Source of the DNA: Nitrospirota bacterium
Lineage (GTDB): Bacteria > Nitrospirota > Thermodesulfovibrionia > Thermodesulfovibrionales > Magnetobacteriaceae
Length of the DNA stretch: 64,000 nt
Direction: 5' to 3'
NCBI GenBank assembly: GCA_015233015.1
Contig: JADFYO010000009.1
Span: 1 to 64,000 of the forward strand
Part shown: piece after piece, positions 7,717 to 16,515 of the stretch
Layout of the letters: each line of letters opens with the position of its first letter
Numbering within the stretch: the stretch's first letter is position 1
Made by a program: the position numbers and the translations under genes
Notes under the pieces: generated by a model
What the model was told of the DNA's origin: nothing
What the model saw: the letters and a program-made list of their open reading frames with translations, nothing else
The model's database searches: none

Positions 7717-9279
7717 ATGCTGCGGGATATGCAGCGCGTGGATAAGCCTCTGGTTATTGGACATGGGCCTCTGAGTTTGCAGGATGTGGAACATGCCGCA
7801 ATGGGCAGGACTACCGTTTCTCTCGATGACACGCACGATTTCACCGCGCGTATTGACAGATCCGCTGAATATCTCGGTCTGCGGCTCTCTATGGGAGACC
7901 TTATATATGGCGTAACCAGCGGCTACGGCGCCGACTGGAAAACTACCGTCCCACATGAACTTACGCAGCGCCTTCCCATTAATCTCGTCAACTTTCACGG
8001 CTGCGCCACAGGAGAATTCCTTCGTATTGAAGAGGTTCGAGCCGCCATGATTATCACTATTAACAGCCTCAGCCGCGGCTACTCCGGCGTAAGAAAGGCA
8101 ATCCTTGACCAGCTTGCCGCACTCATCAATAACAACATCACCCCGTGTATACCATGCGAAGGCTCAGTCGGGGCAAGCGGCGACCTTACGCCTCTATCAT
8201 ATATCGCCGCCACGCTCATGGGTCAGCGCGAGGTGTGGTTCGGAGACACAGTAATGCCCGCAGATGAGGCACTTACAGAAGCCGGCATTATACCCCTCAT
8301 CCTGCACCCCAAAGAAGGCCTTGCGATTATGAACTCCACAGCGGTAATGACAGGGATTGCCGTGTTGGCATACTCACGCGCGTACTATATCGCCCGCCTT
8401 GCCGCTGCAATTACGGCAATCGCCATTGACGCACTTGGCGCTAACCACTCTCACATGGACAGCCGTATATTTGACCTGAAGCCGCACAAAGGCTCAGCGG
8501 CCGCGGCCGCATGGATTCGCACTCACCTGCAGTTTGTCAACGGCAGGGAAAATGGTTCGGCGCGCTGCCTCCAGGACAGATATTCACTGCGCTGCGCCCC
8601 GCATGTTATTGGCGCCCTGCTTGACGGCCTCTCATGGATTGGCAATATACTTGAGACAGAACTTAACTCTGTAAACGATAACCCTCTGATTTTCCCCGAA
8701 GAGGGCGCTATTCTAAACGGCGGGAATTTCTACGGAGGACATGTCGCACTTGCTATGGATATGCTTAAGACCGCCACTGCATCGATAGCAGACCTCAGCG
8801 ACAGACAGCTTATGCTCCTTCTCAATTCAAACAGCGACTACGGCCTGCCCGATAACCTCTGCGCCCCGGAACTGCCGGACGGCCAGGCTCATCACGGTTT
8901 TAAGGCCATGCAGATTACCGCCTCCGCCCTAACCGCCGAGGCCCTTCGCAACACCATGCCCGCCTCGTCGTTTTCGCGCTCTACTGAAAGCCATAATCAG
9001 GACAAGGTAAGCATGGGGACTATCGCCGCGCGCGACGCGATGAGGATAATCGACCTGACCGAGAAAACCCTTGCCATTGAGCTGCTTTCCGCTCTTCAGG
9101 CAGTTGACCTCAGAGGCATTGAGAAATGCACCACAGCCAGCCGCGCCATTCACACATTTGTCCGCCGATACATACCTATGGTTGTAGAAGACAGACGAAT
9201 GGACACGGACATCATAAGGGTACTACACTGGATACGCCTGCGGGAACTTCCACTGCAAGATATTGACATGTCTCTCTGA
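7717..9279 (+). CDS. Aromatic amino acid ammonia-lyase (HAL/PAL/TAL family)
   Basis: The 520-residue protein is a MIO-dependent lyase. The self-cyclising Ala-Ser-Gly triad is at residues 153-155 (GASGDLTPL), and the catalytic loop tyrosine is in IYGVTSGYG near residue 64. The residues that set substrate choice read NFHG (F93-H94), unlike the SH pair of true histidine lyases. The SGYGADW and FHGCATG segments resemble the lyases found in aryl-polyene clusters, which deaminate tyrosine or phenylalanine to cinnamate-type starters. No urocanase or other hut gene is nearby. The gene stands alone between inverted repeats, and the ribosome site is weak. M5 is an alternative start. Confidence 0.82.
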   Translation: MLRDMQRVDKPLVIGHGPLSLQDVEHAAMGRTTVSLDDTHDFTARIDRSAEYLGLRLSMGDLIYGVTSGYGADWKTTVPHELTQRLPINLVNFHGCATGEFLRIEEVRAAMIITINSLSRGYSGVRKAILDQLAALINNNITPCIPCEGSVGASGDLTPLSYIAATLMGQREVWFGDTVMPADEALTEAGIIPLILHPKEGLAIMNSTAVMTGIAVLAYSRAYYIARLAAAITAIAIDALGANHSHMDSRIFDLKPHKGSAAAAAWIRTHLQFVNGRENGSARCLQDRYSLRCAPHVIGALLDGLSWIGNILETELNSVNDNPLIFPEEGAILNGGNFYGGHVALAMDMLKTATASIADLSDRQLMLLLNSNSDYGLPDNLCAPELPDGQAHHGFKAMQITASALTAEALRNTMPASSFSRSTESHNQDKVSMGTIAARDAMRIIDLTEKTLAIELLSALQAVDLRGIEKCTTASRAIHTFVRRYIPMVVEDRRMDTDIIRVLHWIRLRELPLQDIDMSL

Positions 9280-9303
9280 TAATCAATAAGCCAGAGTACA
9301 GAA

Positions 9304-9407
9304 AGTCGGAGTACCGAAGCCGCCAACGGGCGGCAGCCGACATTCAATAGATAAAACGTGTGCGAGAACAGGGGTGAAGGGGGATTATCCCCCTTCGTCT
9401 TTAATCC
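9304..9407 (-). repeat. 104-bp inverted repeat, right copy, with terminator-like hairpin
   Basis: This is the inverted partner of 7531-7634, about 94% identical by eye. Its hairpin is at 9376-9396. It separates the rightward lyase gene from the convergent SurA-like gene and could terminate transcription from both sides. Together the copies frame the lyase gene as a 1.9-kb unit. Confidence 0.85.
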
Positions 9408-9409
9408 TT

Positions 9410-9895
9410 TCATTCGGCCTGTATTTTCACGTATGCCTGTTTTCTTAATTCTGAGAGCAATGCGGTCAGCCGTGAGTTTACCTTTTGTTCTGTGAGGAGT
9501 TTTTCGATGTCTGCCCTTACGTCTGCTATGTCGGCCCCGGCGAATTCACTCTTGTTATTATTATAATAACTCTCTATATCCTCTTCTTTTATAAGCACAT
9601 AGGAGCGAACCTTCAGCTCGATATACTCGGTGATTATGAGGTCTTCGTCCGTGCCGGCAATTTTCATAGATAATGCCGCCCGTTTCAGCAGAATGCGGTT
9701 TATCATCGTATTAAGGACTTCTTCTTTTGTAACACCAGGGATTTTCGCCTTCGTCTCGTTGTAACTCTTTGTGAATTCTGACAAGGTTATGGCGTCGTTA
9801 TCTACAAAGGCGCATACATGGTCGATTAGCTCGGCGCGTAGGCTGCTGCAAAAAACTGTTAAAACAAATATGATGGATAGAAACATTTTTTTCAT
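9410..9895 (-). CDS. SurA N-terminal-like periplasmic protein without PPIase domain
   Basis: The 161-residue protein has a signal peptide (about residues 1-21, cut after SLRA) followed by the SurA/PpiD-type opening ELIDHVCAFVDNDAITLSEF. In that family this segment begins the chaperone core that binds unfolded outer-membrane proteins. The protein ends after the helical core, and no parvulin isomerase domain follows. It starts one base after the stop of the BamA/TamA gene, so it is the last gene of the envelope operon and probably escorts barrel proteins to that machine. The role is inferred from domain and neighbourhood. Confidence 0.78.
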   Translation of the reverse strand: MKKMFLSIIFVLTVFCSSLRAELIDHVCAFVDNDAITLSEFTKSYNETKAKIPGVTKEEVLNTMINRILLKRAALSMKIAGTDEDLIITEYIELKVRSYVLIKEEDIESYYNNNKSEFAGADIADVRADIEKLLTEQKVNSRLTALLSELRKQAYVKIQAE

Positions 9896-9896
9896 A

Positions 9897-12605
9897 TCAG
9901 AACGCCTGCCCTATGCTGAAATAAAATCTGCCGGCTCCCTCGTTAGGCCCTCTGTTGAGTTTATATCCATAGTCGAGACGTATCGGGCCAGCAGCGGTCA
10001 TATATCTTACTCCTAAGCCGGTAGTATATTTCAAATCATTCAACGAGTAGTCGCTTATCCTTGACCAAACATCGCCGCTGTCTATAAACGTTACCAGCCC
10101 GAAATTATCTATCACCGAGATGCGCATCTCTGCGTTGCCCATGAGATAGGCATTGCCGCCTGTGGGGTCTCCACTGGTGCCTTTCGGGCCAAGATTGTCC
10201 TGGCTATAGCCTCGTACCGTTGTGCTTCCCCCGAGGAAGAATCTCTCGATAAGGGGCATTTCCAATGTGTTCGCCCATCCCTGTCCTACGCCTCCCCTCA
10301 TAGACAGGGCAAGGATTAAGCCCTTTGATATTCCCTGATAGAAGTTTACGTAGCCGGAGAGTTTTGCGAAGTTCGCCTGAGACAACAGCATCTTACTTGC
10401 CACCTTGAATGTAGTCCCTGCAAGAATACCGCTTGTGGGATTGAAAGGATTGTCCCTGCCGTCGTATATCAGAGAAGGTACGATGCTGATGATTGCCAGT
10501 GTGCCAGTATCTTCGTTTGTCAGGACCGCGTCCGGCTGGACATCCCATGTATTTGTTAACGAAAACTCATATGACAATGTTCCTTTGAGCTTTTCGGTAA
10601 AGTTCTTTGCTATGCCTACGCTTGAAGAGTATTTTTCTGTACGGTAGAGCACAGAACCTGAGTCAATATTGCGCTCTTCCTTCCTTTCGTACAACAGTGT
10701 TGCGTTGAAGGGAAGCACACTGCCAAAAAACCACGGCTCATCATATGTCAGAGACACTCTCCTGTTTTCCTGGCTTAACCTTGCCTTAAAGGCAATCTGG
10801 CGGTCCATACCCTGAAGATTTATGTACTTGACCTCGAAAAACCCCCTTATTCCCTCGTAGTCACCGTAGCCTATGCCGTAGTCAACCGAACCGGCATCCG
10901 CCTCCTTTACCTCGAATACTATATCTTTCACTCCTTCTGCGGTATTTACCGTCGAGATATTTACACTTGTAAAAAGCGAGGTCTTATATAATTCCCTCAT
11001 TTCGTCATAGACTACAGACATATTCAGCGGTTCGCCCCTCGTGTGTTTTAAGACACGCCTGAATACCTCCCACTTTGTCCTCGTGTTTCCCCTTACTATT
11101 GTATCGCCAAAGTAATACCTCATCCCTTCGCTGATATTTAATACGACTGTGATTTCGGGCGTATCGCCCTGCTTTTCGACTTTGATGTCGGCCTCGACAT
11201 AGCCCAGTTGAGTAATATATGTGAGGGCGGTTTGCCGGGCGTTAAATATCTCGCTCTCTACGTATGGCCTGCCAATTTTTATGTCGGCGGCAGAGAGGAT
11301 TTTATCTGCGGCTATCTCCCGGTTCCCAACTACCTTAACCTCTTTTATAATAAGACGGCTGCCTTCGTCGATTTCTATGTTGAGCGTAACCGACCTGTTC
11401 ACTTCGTTTATCTCAGGTTTGTAGGATTTCACAACTGCGGCGGGGTAACCCTCGTTCTGGATGTAGTCGGTAAGGCTCTCCTCATCGTCTTCGTCTGTAT
11501 CGGGATTATAAGGTGAGTCTTTTTTTGACAGTATTGCCCCTGACAGTTGTTCGGAATTCAGTGAAGCGCCTTTAAATACTATATCGGCAATGTTGTACGC
11601 ATCACCCTCAGTTATTGAAAATACCAGATTTATCTCATTTGGCCCATCTTGTTTTTCATATTCTACTTTGACATTGATAAAGCCGTTTTTGTGGTATAAG
11701 GTCTCTATCGAGGCAGAGGCCTCGTCTATTGTGTCTTCGTTTACGCTTCCATATTCGACAAACGGCATTTCCTTTTTCAATGTATCTTCAGAGATTTTAT
11801 CGATACCCTTAAAGGTCAACACGAGCTTCTTTCCAGTGTCGATGTTTATAGTAAGAGTGCCTGTGGTTTCGTCATAGACACCTTCGGAGACAACAGGGTT
11901 GAAATAGAGGAGTTTCTTAATCATCAGATTTTTTGCCTTCTCTATCTGCTCGTCAATCTCATCCTTGTCATAGAGAACGCCTTCCTTTATGTTCAGAAGG
12001 TCTTTCACTTGGGCATCGGGGGTATTAATAACCAGGTGTTTAATTATCGAGGGTTCACCCTCGTCCACCGTCAGGTGGATTATCACCCCTGCGTTTTTTT
12101 TTCCTTTAACAACGTCGGACTTTATTGCGGCATTTGGGAAGCCTTTTTTTGCAAGTGTCTTTTTGAGTTCGGTGACGGCCATTTCGGTGCGTGCCTCCTG
12201 AAAGTCGGCGTCCTCCTTCAAACTGAATATGGCCCTAATCTTTTTGGAACTTAACTCTCCTGTGGCGTCAACCTCAACTGACTCTACAAAAGGACGTTCG
12301 ATTACCTCCATGTTAAGAACGCCGGGGTCAGTGTAAAAAACCCTGATATCATTAAAACAGCCCTTTAAAAAGGCCGTTTTTATCCCCCTGGCTATCAGTT
12401 CGTTGTCAATTGTAGCGCCCTCTTTTATTCCAAACATGTATAGAAACTCTTTCTCGGCGATGCGGCTAAGGCCGGTTACCGTTATCATGGACACCACATC
12501 CTCTGCCGCCGCCCACGATGCCTGAAGGCATAGAATGAGAATCAGCGCGCTTGCGGCGTATCTTATCCTATTTAAATGTAAACCTGAACTTGACATCCGC
12601 GCCAA
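9897..12605 (-). CDS. BamA/TamA-family outer-membrane assembly protein
   Basis: The 902-residue protein has an N-terminal signal peptide, then a series of POTRA domains spanning roughly residues 35-560, and a C-terminal 16-strand Omp85 barrel. The barrel includes the conserved segments GGSTTVRGYSQDNLGP (the VRGY/F motif of loop 6) and a C-terminal strand ending in phenylalanine (FYFSIGQAF). Omp85 proteins insert or move substrates across the outer membrane. The overlapping TamB gene upstream suggests a TamA role, while the POTRA count looks closer to BamA. The nominal start is TTG at 12605. The ATG at 12596, three codons in, has a GGGAG site upstream and may be used instead. Confidence 0.9.
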   Translation of the reverse strand: MARMSSSGLHLNRIRYAASALILILCLQASWAAAEDVVSMITVTGLSRIAEKEFLYMFGIKEGATIDNELIARGIKTAFLKGCFNDIRVFYTDPGVLNMEVIERPFVESVEVDATGELSSKKIRAIFSLKEDADFQEARTEMAVTELKKTLAKKGFPNAAIKSDVVKGKKNAGVIIHLTVDEGEPSIIKHLVINTPDAQVKDLLNIKEGVLYDKDEIDEQIEKAKNLMIKKLLYFNPVVSEGVYDETTGTLTINIDTGKKLVLTFKGIDKISEDTLKKEMPFVEYGSVNEDTIDEASASIETLYHKNGFINVKVEYEKQDGPNEINLVFSITEGDAYNIADIVFKGASLNSEQLSGAILSKKDSPYNPDTDEDDEESLTDYIQNEGYPAAVVKSYKPEINEVNRSVTLNIEIDEGSRLIIKEVKVVGNREIAADKILSAADIKIGRPYVESEIFNARQTALTYITQLGYVEADIKVEKQGDTPEITVVLNISEGMRYYFGDTIVRGNTRTKWEVFRRVLKHTRGEPLNMSVVYDEMRELYKTSLFTSVNISTVNTAEGVKDIVFEVKEADAGSVDYGIGYGDYEGIRGFFEVKYINLQGMDRQIAFKARLSQENRRVSLTYDEPWFFGSVLPFNATLLYERKEERNIDSGSVLYRTEKYSSSVGIAKNFTEKLKGTLSYEFSLTNTWDVQPDAVLTNEDTGTLAIISIVPSLIYDGRDNPFNPTSGILAGTTFKVASKMLLSQANFAKLSGYVNFYQGISKGLILALSMRGGVGQGWANTLEMPLIERFFLGGSTTVRGYSQDNLGPKGTSGDPTGGNAYLMGNAEMRISVIDNFGLVTFIDSGDVWSRISDYSLNDLKYTTGLGVRYMTAAGPIRLDYGYKLNRGPNEGAGRFYFSIGQAF

Positions 12606-15600
12606 GGCTCCCTATTTCGTTTCTCTCGCCAACTATCGAGGTAGTTGGGTTAATCTTATATTCGAGCTTTATGATTTCACCTTTGGTCGTGCTGCTGGCC
12701 ATTACCACATTGAGTTTGTTATCGAGGAATTTCTTGGATATTGTGACCTGCGGAGTTACTGTAGATTTTTCCTCGGCTGTTGAGGAGCTGACCTCAAAGC
12801 GGTTAAGGCCGGTGATGGTTTTGATTCTCTCTTCAACAAGGTTCTGATACTTGCTTGTTATGATGCTTGCCGCCGCCGTACTCCCCCCGTCAGGCCCGGC
12901 AAAGAGCTTTAAGATATCCGCTTCTTTTAGTTTCGGCTCGGAGGCCATCGTCAAATTAAACCTCTTTAACTGCCCATCGAGGAACATTCTGATATTATAG
13001 CCTTTCATTGTAGTTTCCGCCATAATGTTCAGGTATGGATTGATGTCGGCAGTGCCTGTGAAGTCGAGGGTTGCATGAGTTATGTCGAATTCCCTGTTCA
13101 TAAAGCGCACCGTTCCCCCCTCCGCCATAACCCTCCCATAAAGAAGGGGCTGTGAGATGGTTCCCCTGAGGATTACGTCTAATTTGAGATTGGTCTCGGC
13201 GATGTTATTATCTATCGAGATATTTTTATCTCCTTTTATGGACAAATTCAGCTGTGTGTCCTTTAATGCGCCGGAGGACTGAGCAGCGCGGCTGCCGAAG
13301 ATCATTTCCTGCCACGAGATACTTTTTGTATATTTGGCCATGTCAACCACTATGGCACCGGAGATGGACTGTTTGGCCATGTCCCCTCTGTATGTAACGC
13401 CGCCGTGGTATTTCAGCTTAAAGGCGTCAGGGTCTGTAAGCGGCATGTCCTTTAATATCCCGTCAAGATAGAACTGCCTGATATGAAAACCATCCAGCGC
13501 AACGGCACCGGAGGCAGAAAAAGTGCCCCCTCCGACCTTTCCGGTCAGACCGCTTACGACCATTTTATTGCTGTCAAAGGTCAGCCTGGCATTTATTTCG
13601 TTGATAAAGTATTTGGCATTTTTAAACCCGACAGAACCATCGATGATGTTGGTTTCACCGCGTATCTGAGGCTTTTTCCAATCTCCGGTGAGCGATACGG
13701 CAATATTGGCGTCGCCGTTGAGGTGGGAGAGCTTATCAGAGACACCCTGAAAGAAATGCAGCTTAGGTGAACCGTCAAGTTTGAGATTATAACTCCTGCC
13801 TACTACTAATCCTCCTGTGACAGAGAATTTAGCCGTGCCGCTTTTCAGGGCAAAAGAGTTAACAGTTATTGCCCTGCCGTCAAGGGACAAGCTGACTGGG
13901 GCTGTGCTGCTAAAAGTGTATTCACCGGCTGAGAGATTAAACAGGGGCATGTTCATGGTGCCGGTAACTGCGTCTCTGGTGCCTGCGAGTGCGGCTTTTC
14001 CCTCTGCGTAGAGTTTTACCTCCTGGGGGAGTTCCTTCATAAAACCAGACGCGAGAAACTCGTAATTGCCTTTTTTCATCGCAATATTGGCCGACCAGGG
14101 CATTGCCTTTGACAAAGACAGTCTGCCCTGCGTGGATACAAGGCCGTCAAACAGACTGCCCGACAGCTCGACATCCCCCTTCCGGATAGCACCGTTTACA
14201 ACCGATGCCCCGATGTTCAGGCCCTTTATATTTAACCCCTTTGCCGCGTTAACTGTAAATGCAAGCGCTGGCGAGTTTAGACTGCCCTCGCCGCTAAAGG
14301 CACACGACATAGCGCCTTCTACGGCATATTCGCTAAACAACGGTGTGTCTTTTGCATTTATAGCGCAGCTTGCCGACTTCACATTGTACGTGAAGGCATT
14401 TATATCATGCCACTGCTTTCCTTTTTTCGAGATTGTCATATCCGCCGATATTGCCGAGCCTCCTTTTGCCACGGTAAGATTTTCCAGCTTTATTATATCG
14501 GCCTCATATGTAAATAAAGACGAAAGCCTCCCAATCTGGTGCTTTGACGCTGTCAGGGCGGGGATATCTAAATTACCGTCAAACTTCAGCCTCTCCGGTG
14601 AACCGGTAATCTTAAACGAGGTATTTATGAGACCTTCTGCCATCTCCGCGGTTGGATGTTTGGTTGCCAGTTCCCTGATTGCAACGTTTTGAGCGTTAAC
14701 GGAAATGGAAAGAACCGGATTGTGAAAGTCAAATATAAATTTCGGGTCGCGCATCACAGCGCTGCCACTATATGTACTGCTGCCGGTAGTTAACGCGGCA
14801 GTGCCGTCTTCAATCACCAGACGTTCTTTGACGTATCTTACCACTGATTTCGAGTGGATAAACCCGATACCAAACATGCTCCCGTTTGATAAATCCACCG
14901 TACCGCTTATCACGGGATTTTTGCCGGTTCCCGTCATGCTGCCATCAAATGTGCCGCCCCCGCGAAGGTCTTCGCTGTATGGCCTTAGCAAATCCGCGGT
15001 ATCTTTTGTCCTGATAAACCCTTTTAAGTTTAACGCGTCTGACTTTGTGTTCAGCGTACCGGCTACTTTGCCCTCAGACAGGGGGGTCTTAATCGTGACC
15101 TCGTGAATTGTTACATTATCGCCGCGCACTGAGACGCTGCCTGTCATTTCATCTATACGCTCTAAAACATTCAAAGCAGAAAGGGGCTTAGTTGCATTAT
15201 CCTGCCGGACGAATTTAAAAGTCGCGTCGGGGCTGAACATCTGCCCTGCCGAGAGCAGGCGGCCTGAGACCTTGCCAAAAGAGACACCCGGGTCGAAGTT
15301 AATAAGTTTAAATACCGGTGGGCTGTCAACGTCCAGAACATCGACCTTCAGACTGAATTCGTTTACTACAGGCATATTCAGCACCGCCTCCGCCGACGTT
15401 ACCCTGCCGTTGTAGAGAGTGGCCTTTCCATCGTGAAATTTGAGTTTATAGTCTTCGTAGAGAATACCGCATGAAAGCGTGTCAACATTTACTCCATAAA
15501 ACCCGCCTTTTGTCATGAATGCCTCGCCTGTTGCCTTCAGGGTTTTTAACGTGCCGGAGATTTTACCCTTAAACTCTGTATCGCCGAATATGGGTTCATT

Positions 15601-16515
15601 CTCTCCAATAAGCTCAAGCAGGGTTTCGACATGGATTTTCCCTCCCACCGAGACATCAAGATTTGGCTCCCTGCCGTCATATCCCAGCACACCGGAGAGT
15701 TTTATATCGCCCTCTCTGGATTCCTTCAGGCCAAGGATTCGCTTCAGGTAGTCCATTTTTATATTGGCCTTTGTGTTAAGTTCTATTTTATTACCCTTAA
15801 TTTCCCCTTTTGCCCTTATTTCGGCGCCGTCGGCCATAAGTGAAAAGAGGCTGATTTGATAGGAATCTCCCTTACGGAGCATCGATGGGGCCATCACCGC
15901 CTTAAACGTGATAGAATTGATGCGCGGCTTATAGTCCGGCTTATGTTTCAGAGCGTTTGAATCAAAATCGATATCGCTTAGTTTTGCCCATATTTCACGG
16001 GTGGTAAGTTGTCCTTTTATCTCAGCCAGGGAGACGGCATAACTGCGTTGTTCGTCTCTGAATTTGACATCGACTTTCTTTACATCGAGGGAGATGACTT
16101 CAATGGCCGCGGCATTCTTTTCAGATTTATCGTCTTTTTTGAGCCTTTTCATCAATTGATCAAGCTGCTTGCTGTCGGCATCCAGATACAGTGTGTCGAT
16201 ATAAAGTTTCTGAATAGTGATTTTCTTAAAAAAAAGTGGAAGTATTCTGAGGTAGGCCGTTGCGGATTTCAGTTTTATTATCTGGGTTGCCGTTTCGTCT
16301 TTAATAGAAAGGCCCCTGATACTGCCTTGCAAGGGGAATACACTTACATGTAGCTCATCTATGCTGACACTGTCTCCAAAAAGTTTATTCAGTTCCACGG
16401 TCAGGGCCTGCTTTGCGTAGCGAGAGCCATAGTAGTGGACGCAGAGTAGTACCCCGCTGACAACGGCCAGTATTAATATAAATTTCAGATATTTTTTCAA
16501 TTCAATGTTTGCCAT
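12568..16515 (-). CDS. tamB: TamB-like translocation and assembly module protein
   Basis: This 1315-residue protein has one N-terminal membrane anchor (residues 10-30) and a long, repetitive beta-rich body, ending with the DUF490/TamB C-terminal domain (about 950-1315), where PYLNIMAETTMKGYNIRMFLDG and VTISKKFLDNKLNV are typical. TamB spans the periplasm as a hydrophobic groove and is linked to barrel assembly and phospholipid transport to the outer membrane. It overlaps the BamA/TamA gene by 38 bases and glnD by 19 bases, which indicates tight co-expression with the outer-membrane partner. Confidence 0.88.
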   Translation of the reverse strand: MANIELKKYLKFILILAVVSGVLLCVHYYGSRYAKQALTVELNKLFGDSVSIDELHVSVFPLQGSIRGLSIKDETATQIIKLKSATAYLRILPLFFKKITIQKLYIDTLYLDADSKQLDQLMKRLKKDDKSEKNAAAIEVISLDVKKVDVKFRDEQRSYAVSLAEIKGQLTTREIWAKLSDIDFDSNALKHKPDYKPRINSITFKAVMAPSMLRKGDSYQISLFSLMADGAEIRAKGEIKGNKIELNTKANIKMDYLKRILGLKESREGDIKLSGVLGYDGREPNLDVSVGGKIHVETLLELIGENEPIFGDTEFKGKISGTLKTLKATGEAFMTKGGFYGVNVDTLSCGILYEDYKLKFHDGKATLYNGRVTSAEAVLNMPVVNEFSLKVDVLDVDSPPVFKLINFDPGVSFGKVSGRLLSAGQMFSPDATFKFVRQDNATKPLSALNVLERIDEMTGSVSVRGDNVTIHEVTIKTPLSEGKVAGTLNTKSDALNLKGFIRTKDTADLLRPYSEDLRGGGTFDGSMTGTGKNPVISGTVDLSNGSMFGIGFIHSKSVVRYVKERLVIEDGTAALTTGSSTYSGSAVMRDPKFIFDFHNPVLSISVNAQNVAIRELATKHPTAEMAEGLINTSFKITGSPERLKFDGNLDIPALTASKHQIGRLSSLFTYEADIIKLENLTVAKGGSAISADMTISKKGKQWHDINAFTYNVKSASCAINAKDTPLFSEYAVEGAMSCAFSGEGSLNSPALAFTVNAAKGLNIKGLNIGASVVNGAIRKGDVELSGSLFDGLVSTQGRLSLSKAMPWSANIAMKKGNYEFLASGFMKELPQEVKLYAEGKAALAGTRDAVTGTMNMPLFNLSAGEYTFSSTAPVSLSLDGRAITVNSFALKSGTAKFSVTGGLVVGRSYNLKLDGSPKLHFFQGVSDKLSHLNGDANIAVSLTGDWKKPQIRGETNIIDGSVGFKNAKYFINEINARLTFDSNKMVVSGLTGKVGGGTFSASGAVALDGFHIRQFYLDGILKDMPLTDPDAFKLKYHGGVTYRGDMAKQSISGAIVVDMAKYTKSISWQEMIFGSRAAQSSGALKDTQLNLSIKGDKNISIDNNIAETNLKLDVILRGTISQPLLYGRVMAEGGTVRFMNREFDITHATLDFTGTADINPYLNIMAETTMKGYNIRMFLDGQLKRFNLTMASEPKLKEADILKLFAGPDGGSTAAASIITSKYQNLVEERIKTITGLNRFEVSSSTAEEKSTVTPQVTISKKFLDNKLNVVMASSTTKGEIIKLEYKINPTTSIVGERNEIGSLGADVKFRFTFK

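Noticed and set aside
14066-14692. A 208-codon open frame on the plus strand opposite tamB.
   Set aside because: It lies wholly inside the well-supported TamB gene on the other strand and has no recognisable domain or ribosome site.
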